From positions 1 through 24,368 of IMG/VR virus record IMGVR_UViG_3300017729_000037: 24,368 nucleotides of DNA, one strand, 5' to 3'. Position numbers and translations under genes: made by a program. Source of the DNA: a virus. The notes beneath the pieces were generated by a model that was not told where the DNA came from, searched no databases, and was given only the letters and a program-made list of their open reading frames with translations. Shown here one piece after another: positions 22,207 through 24,368 of this stretch; positions within the stretch are counted from its first letter, which is position 1, and every line of letters starts with the position of its first letter.

Positions 22207-22645
22207 GATCTATAGCCTCCTTGTGTTTAGCATCTATGGATTTGCAAAGGTCATCGCTTGGAAACCAGCCATCTGGAACCTGACCCTTTGTGTTCTTTGT
22301 TTCCTTATTGGTTATTGATAGGTTAGTGTTGCTGTCTGCAACAGAGGTGTTGCTCTCTGCAATAGGGGTGTTGCAGTGTGCAATATCTTTTGGGAATATT
22401 ATGTATCGTGTTGACTTGCCTGTGTGTCCACGATCTCTAGTTAGATAGCCGTGATCTTCCAGCCAGTGCAGCTTGCGCGTTACTGTAGCTACAGACATAG
22501 CAGTACGTTGTGATAGTCGGCTGAGACTAGGCCAGCATAGGTGCTTGTCTTCATCTGCATGATCTGCAAGCACAACCATTAGCCATTTTGCATAGCAGTC
22601 AGGTATCTCTGACTTGATTGCCCTCGCCATTAGTAGGAATGCCAT
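21983..22645 (-). CDS. Replication initiator, lambda O-like, winged-helix
   Basis: 220 residues. Residues 15-85 form a winged helix-turn-helix of the phage replication type: 'AKWLMVVLADHADEDKHLCWPSLSRLSQRTAMSVATVTRKLHWLEDHGYLTRDR'. Residues 87-107 are coded by three 21-bp tandem repeats (22326-22388) and read as seven-residue units ('CNTPIAE', 'SNTSVAD', 'SNTNLS'). Residues 152-183 ('DKFVNYHQATGKKFASFDRAYRYWCSNHIEW') match the C-terminal helical block typical of O-like proteins, followed by a Ser/Gly/Asn-rich tail. The ATG at 22645 has AAGGAGAACTACG upstream; ATG 22630 is an alternative. It is placed to recruit a helper protein and the host helicase to its own gene. Confidence 0.82.
   Translation of the reverse strand: MAFLLMARAIKSEIPDCYAKWLMVVLADHADEDKHLCWPSLSRLSQRTAMSVATVTRKLHWLEDHGYLTRDRGHTGKSTRYIIFPKDIAHCNTPIAESNTSVADSNTNLSITNKETKNTKGQVPDGWFPSDDLCKSIDAKHKEAIDHVAQADKFVNYHQATGKKFASFDRAYRYWCSNHIEWRSNTGRSGSNATGKQSSQSRQSASHFARMHNRLQGSRD
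22326..22388. repeat. Three 21-bp tandem iterons, candidate replication origin
   Basis: Units at 22326-22346, 22347-22367 and 22368-22388 share, on the plus strand, GTGTTGC at the start and TGCAA at positions 12-16; consensus GTGTTGCWSTSTGCAAYA, then variable. On the minus strand each holds TTGCA-NANN-GCAACAC, an imperfect dyad. They lie inside the initiator gene, directly after the winged-helix coding part, and are followed on the 22277-22325 side by a strand-biased A-rich stretch (T-rich on the plus strand). This is the arrangement of the lambda origin in gene O, where iterons and an A-rich region lie within the initiator gene. Origin function is inferred. Confidence 0.7.
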
Positions 22646-22970
22646 CGTAGTTCTCCTTCAATAATGGTGCTATCTTTTCTTCAAAGACATCACCATCAAA
22701 GATGATTAGTGTTTTGGGTTTACCTTCCCTGCGCTTATAGAACAGCACATCTCTAACTACAGTAAAGGGATTAGGAAAGTTTGATTTGTCTCGGTACTTT
22801 ACTTCAACCACCAAGGCGTTTTGTCCGACTTGCCAGATGATGTCTCCGCTATACTCGCCTCCCAACGCTCCGCTGAGAGGTTGCCTTTTCGCTTTGAACC
22901 CGAGCTTTTGTAACCACTTAACGAATGTTCGCTCATGGTAGTCTCCTTTTGCGCGACTCTTGCTTGCCAT
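22599..22970 (-). CDS. PD-(D/E)xK nuclease, Holliday-junction-resolvase-like
   Basis: 123 residues. 'SKSRAKGDYHERTFVKWLQKLGF' (3-25) carries the KG..E opening of Hjc-type archaeal and phage resolvases, 'GEYSGDIIW' gives D43, and 'LVVEVKYR' gives E56-x-K58, the PD-(D/E)xK set with E13. Such enzymes cut branched DNA, clearing recombination or replication junctions before packaging. The ATG at 22970 has GAGG eight bases upstream. It overlaps the zinc-ribbon-like gene's end by 172 bases in another frame, and the next gene's start by 47 bases. Substrate specificity is not shown by the sequence. Confidence 0.82.
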   Translation of the reverse strand: MASKSRAKGDYHERTFVKWLQKLGFKAKRQPLSGALGGEYSGDIIWQVGQNALVVEVKYRDKSNFPNPFTVVRDVLFYKRREGKPKTLIIFDGDVFEEKIAPLLKENYDGIPTNGEGNQVRDT

Positions 22971-23143
22971 GTGTTTGCCTCATAACAATCAATACAGATT
23001 GTGTGATAGGTTGGTGGTTTTTCTGTAGCTAATATGCATACAAACCAAGGGGTCTTATCATTGCAAGCATCGCATGGGTATGCTTCACCTACTTTATCGT
23101 AGAGTCTTTTTTTTATGGACTTTGATCGTAAGGCCAAGTGCAT
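22799..23143 (-). CDS. Small zinc-ribbon-like protein, unknown function
   Basis: 114 residues. A single Cys pair set is visible, C24-x2-C27 ('YPCDACND') and C50-x2-C53 ('TICIDCYEAN'), spaced as in a zinc ribbon. The last ~70 residues are Ser/Lys rich and coded within the nuclease gene in another frame. The ATG at 23143 has no strong ribosome site and overlaps the Xre-like gene by 50 bases. The Cys motif and surrounding residues look selected, so I accept the gene, but the long C-terminal overlap makes the 3' half uncertain. An internal ATG (22936) behind AAAGGAGACTACC could start a separate 45-residue product. Confidence 0.55.
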   Translation of the reverse strand: MHLALRSKSIKKRLYDKVGEAYPCDACNDKTPWFVCILATEKPPTYHTICIDCYEANTWQARVAQKETTMSEHSLSGYKSSGSKRKGNLSAERWEASIAETSSGKSDKTPWWLK

Positions 23144-23357
23144 CTAACCAACATGCAAACAAGAATCCAGATGGTACTCGTTTATGTTGTTCCCATTTGT
23201 GTATTAAAGATTCAGCGCATCCAATCTTGTAAGCTAAATTTTTCTGAGTCAACTTTTGTTTTGTTCGATGAACAACAAGTTGACTAATAACATACTGATA
23301 TGTATCAGTAATTTCAGTCTCTACTTTGTAGTGCTGAAAGTTTTTCAATAGCTTCAC
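23094..23357 (-). CDS. Xre-family helix-turn-helix regulator
   Basis: 87 residues if it begins at GTG 23357 (no ATG in frame); TTG 23348 is an alternative. Residues 25-75 form a helix-turn-helix: 'ISQLVVHRTKQKLTQKNLAYKIGCAESLIHKWEQHKRVPSGFLFACWLDALGL', with the recognition helix around 'AESLIHKWEQ'. The domain belongs to the Cro/C1 type Xre group. It overlaps the preceding HTH gene by 44 bases and the next gene by 50. Such a small one-domain protein can act as repressor or antirepressor partner; here the pair of adjacent HTH genes hints at a regulatory switch. The start is less certain than the domain. Confidence 0.75.
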   Translation of the reverse strand: MKLLKNFQHYKVETEITDTYQYVISQLVVHRTKQKLTQKNLAYKIGCAESLIHKWEQHKRVPSGFLFACWLDALGLTIKVHKKKTLR

Positions 23358-23508
23358 TAACTTTATTGGCTGTATCGTAGCGCAAATCTTTGCCTAATCT
23401 TGCACGATAAAAGGTAGAGTCAGGCACTCCGGCACAAGCAAAAGCATCCTTGAGTTTGATATGTAAGTGCGCTGACTTGTCTACTAATTGTTCCATGTAT
23501 GTAATCAT
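23314..23508 (-). CDS. Cro/CI-like small helix-turn-helix protein, apparently leaderless
   Basis: 64 residues, MITYMEQLVDKSAHL..., with a helix-turn-helix spanning about residues 15-55 ('IKLKDAFACAGVPDSTFYRARLGKDLRYDTANKVSEAIEKL'); the 'GVPDSTFYRARLG' turn and recognition helix are typical of phage one-domain repressors. No Shine-Dalgarno lies before ATG 23508 or the in-frame ATG 23496. A promoter is placed so that transcription would begin at or within a base of ATG 23508. It sits under a promoter that carries the same dyad as the recombination promoter, so it may bind both. It could equally be an activator. Confidence 0.72.
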   Translation of the reverse strand: MITYMEQLVDKSAHLHIKLKDAFACAGVPDSTFYRARLGKDLRYDTANKVSEAIEKLSALQSRD

Positions 23509-23514
23509 GCAGCC

Positions 23515-23544
23515 AATATGCTTGCAAGATTGCAGTTATGTCAA
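23515..23544 (-). promoter_or_regulatory. Sigma-70-type promoter of the HTH gene
   Basis: Minus strand: TTGACA (23544-23539), a perfect -35, an 18-base spacer, CATATT (23520-23515), four of six matches to TATAAT, then six bases to ATG 23508. The predicted transcription start falls on the A of the ATG. Relative to the -35, the dyad TGCAATCTTGCA sits as in the recombination promoter. Confidence 0.7.
23523..23534. promoter_or_regulatory. Candidate operator 2 (TGCAA-dyad) between -35 and -10
   Basis: The minus strand reads TGCAATCTTGCA, a perfect 5+2+5 dyad (TGCAA-TC-TTGCA). It lies four bases (TAAC) after the -35, as does operator 1 at 21374-21385. Shared string of both sites: TTGA-NN-TAAC-TGCAWNNTTGCA. 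Confidence 0.65.
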
Positions 23545-23547
23545 TGG

Positions 23548-23796
23548 TCAAAATTCTGTAGACCCTTTCTCGTATTCACCAAGGCTTGACCAGCCACCAA
23601 CTACATGTGTTTCTCTGGAATAGTAGTGACCAGTGTCTTCTTCAGTTACATCATCAGCGAATGCATTATCAGGAAGCATTGCGTTGTTTAACTGCCAACC
23701 TTTTTTGTTACGCTCAAGTTCTATGTTGTATCCATAGTTGATGCTTGATAGCGGCTTATCTTCTTCGCGTTTATATCTACCGTTTCTAGGCATCAT
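23548..23796 (-). CDS. Small protein of unknown function
   Basis: 82 residues from MMPRNGRYKREED; a second ATG at 23793 is equally possible, both behind GGAAGAAG. The body is polar and mixed ('INYGYNIELERNKKGWQLNNAML', 'HYYSRETHVVGGWSSLGEYEKG') with Tyr/Trp-rich beta-like parts and no membrane segment or known motif. It overlaps the end of the winged-helix gene by 8-11 bases (ATGATGCCTAG), so it is probably translated by coupling. It is followed by the HTH gene's promoter; the gene's stop lies four bases before the -35. Confidence 0.6.
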   Translation of the reverse strand: MMPRNGRYKREEDKPLSSINYGYNIELERNKKGWQLNNAMLPDNAFADDVTEEDTGHYYSRETHVVGGWSSLGEYEKGSTEF

Positions 23797-24145
23797 CTTC
23801 TTCCTTGTAAAAATCTTTGCCCCACATTATAAGCTGGCCTCTACCAGACTTACCTTTTCTTTTGCGATGATCAACAACTATCAACCCTTTTTCTTTTAAT
23901 GATTTAAACCTAGCTGTAACTGTGCTGTATCTAAGGTGATCCAATCTATCTAATACGTCATCCATAATGCAGCCACTGTCAGTGAATGTGCAAATAGCAT
24001 AGTAAACTTTTTTCTCCATGCGAGTGACATCAAGTGAATCAGCAGCATCATGGCTAGTGCTTGGGTCACGGCTGCGGGCTAGCTTGAACGCTGGCGTGTC
24101 AAACAAATCGTCAGCTATTTTTTGTCCTTGTTCTATAACATTCAT
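23786..24145 (-). CDS. Winged-helix DNA-binding protein
   Basis: 119 residues from ATG 24145, chosen because AGGAGAACTA stands just before it and the ATG overlaps the upstream stop (ATGA); a longer frame to 24220 lacks a ribosome site. After 'ARSRDPSTSHDAADSLD' (a phrase common in phage proteins before a winged helix) the C-terminal 70 residues form a winged helix: 'MEKKVYYAICTFTDSGCIMDDVLDRLDHLRYSTVTARFKSLKEKGLIVVDHRKRK'. The recognition helix is 'YSTVTARFKSLKEKGLI' and the wing follows. Similar genes occur near replication or regulatory modules. It may be regulatory or involved in replication; the target is unknown. Confidence 0.75.
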   Translation of the reverse strand: MNVIEQGQKIADDLFDTPAFKLARSRDPSTSHDAADSLDVTRMEKKVYYAICTFTDSGCIMDDVLDRLDHLRYSTVTARFKSLKEKGLIVVDHRKRKGKSGRGQLIMWGKDFYKEEDDA

Positions 24146-24348
24146 GTTAGTTCTCCTAAAGTTGTTAACTGCCACTTTTTCTTTTCTATTTTTGAAGTAT
24201 CTATGACAGGGGTTTTGCAATCTTGTTCTTGTTCAATAACAATCTTGCCACTTGCTGTTTCGAAATCAGTCATCATATCTAATGCTGTTTCGATAGCATC
24301 ATCTGCATCTTCAGCGTACACAACTTTGTAAACTGTGTACTGTGTCAT
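24142..24348 (-). CDS. Small protein of unknown function, possibly cut by the window end
   Basis: 68 residues from MTQYTVYKVVYAEDADDAIETALD. This N-terminus looks natural, of the kind 'YTVY.V.AED.DDAIE' seen in small phage proteins, but the frame stays open to the window edge and no clear Shine-Dalgarno precedes the ATG, so the real start might be upstream. The C-terminal half is polar with 'GKIVIEQEQDCKTPVIDTSKIEKKKWQL'. Its TGA overlaps the winged-helix gene start (ATGA), which supports translation. No function assigned. Confidence 0.6.
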   Translation of the reverse strand: MTQYTVYKVVYAEDADDAIETALDMMTDFETASGKIVIEQEQDCKTPVIDTSKIEKKKWQLTTLGELT

Positions 24349-24368
24349 CCATTTGAGATCATCACCCT

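Noticed and set aside
22326-22388. CRISPR-like repeats
   Set aside because: Units abut directly with no spacers and lie in an initiator coding frame; iterons fit better.
24146-24220. Upstream extension of the winged-helix gene to 24220
   Set aside because: AGGAGAACTA directly precedes ATG 24145, which also overlaps the upstream stop; the extension only reads the preceding gene in another frame.
1-24368. tRNA, rRNA, transposase, integrase, RNA polymerase
   Set aside because: Looked for and not seen on either strand; gaps between genes are all under about 90 bases.

Overview
The window is about 24.4 kb of a tailed double-stranded DNA phage genome (or prophage). It is not ordinary host chromosome: almost every base is coding, genes touch or overlap, and the genes fall into two convergent blocks. 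The virion genes are those of a short-tailed podovirus of the T7 type. The gene families, the A+T-leaning composition and the run of small adhesin genes resemble uncultured marine podoviruses of alphaproteobacteria or similar hosts. That host assignment is inference; nothing in the window names a host.

Plus strand, 1-19256, late genes. The order is: the end of a scaffolding protein; a T7 gp13-like internal virion protein; the major capsid protein; a small head-decoration-type protein; gp11-like and gp12-like tail tube/nozzle proteins; gp14-, gp15- and gp16-like internal (ejection) proteins; then a run of short fibre or adhesin genes, the first with a T7 gp17-type N-terminal anchor. A lysis region follows: five small membrane proteins, one of them missed by a 60-codon cutoff, and an M15-type peptidoglycan peptidase. 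The 1402-residue gp16-like protein carries a thermolysin-spaced HExxH zinc-protease signature. The gp11-like gene has its Shine-Dalgarno sequence separated from its ATG by a strong hairpin that would bring the two to normal spacing.

19257-19321 is a convergent terminator region.

Minus strand, 24368 down to 19322, early genes. In transcription order these are: a small unknown protein cut or nearly cut by the window edge; a winged-helix protein; a small unknown; two small helix-turn-helix proteins (Cro/CI-like and Xre-like); a zinc-ribbon-like protein; a PD-(D/E)xK resolvase-like nuclease; a lambda-O-like replication initiator with three 21-bp tandem iterons inside its gene; a second replication-associated protein; a small unknown; and a recombination module of YqaJ-type exonuclease, ERF annealing protein and an SSB-like protein ending in EDVPF. 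Two good sigma-70-type promoters were found, one before the exonuclease and one before the Cro/CI-like gene. They carry the same dyad (TGCA-W-NN-TTGCA) at exactly the same place between -35 and -10, which suggests one repressor controls both. The Cro/CI-like gene appears to be leaderless.

So the phage joins a T7-type virion to a lambda-like early region (O-like initiator with intragenic iterons, repressor-like regulators, annealing recombination). No RNA polymerase, DNA polymerase, integrase, terminase or portal lies in this window; the last two would be expected just upstream of position 1. No tRNA, rRNA, IS element or CRISPR array was found, and there is no gene-free stretch longer than about 90 bases.
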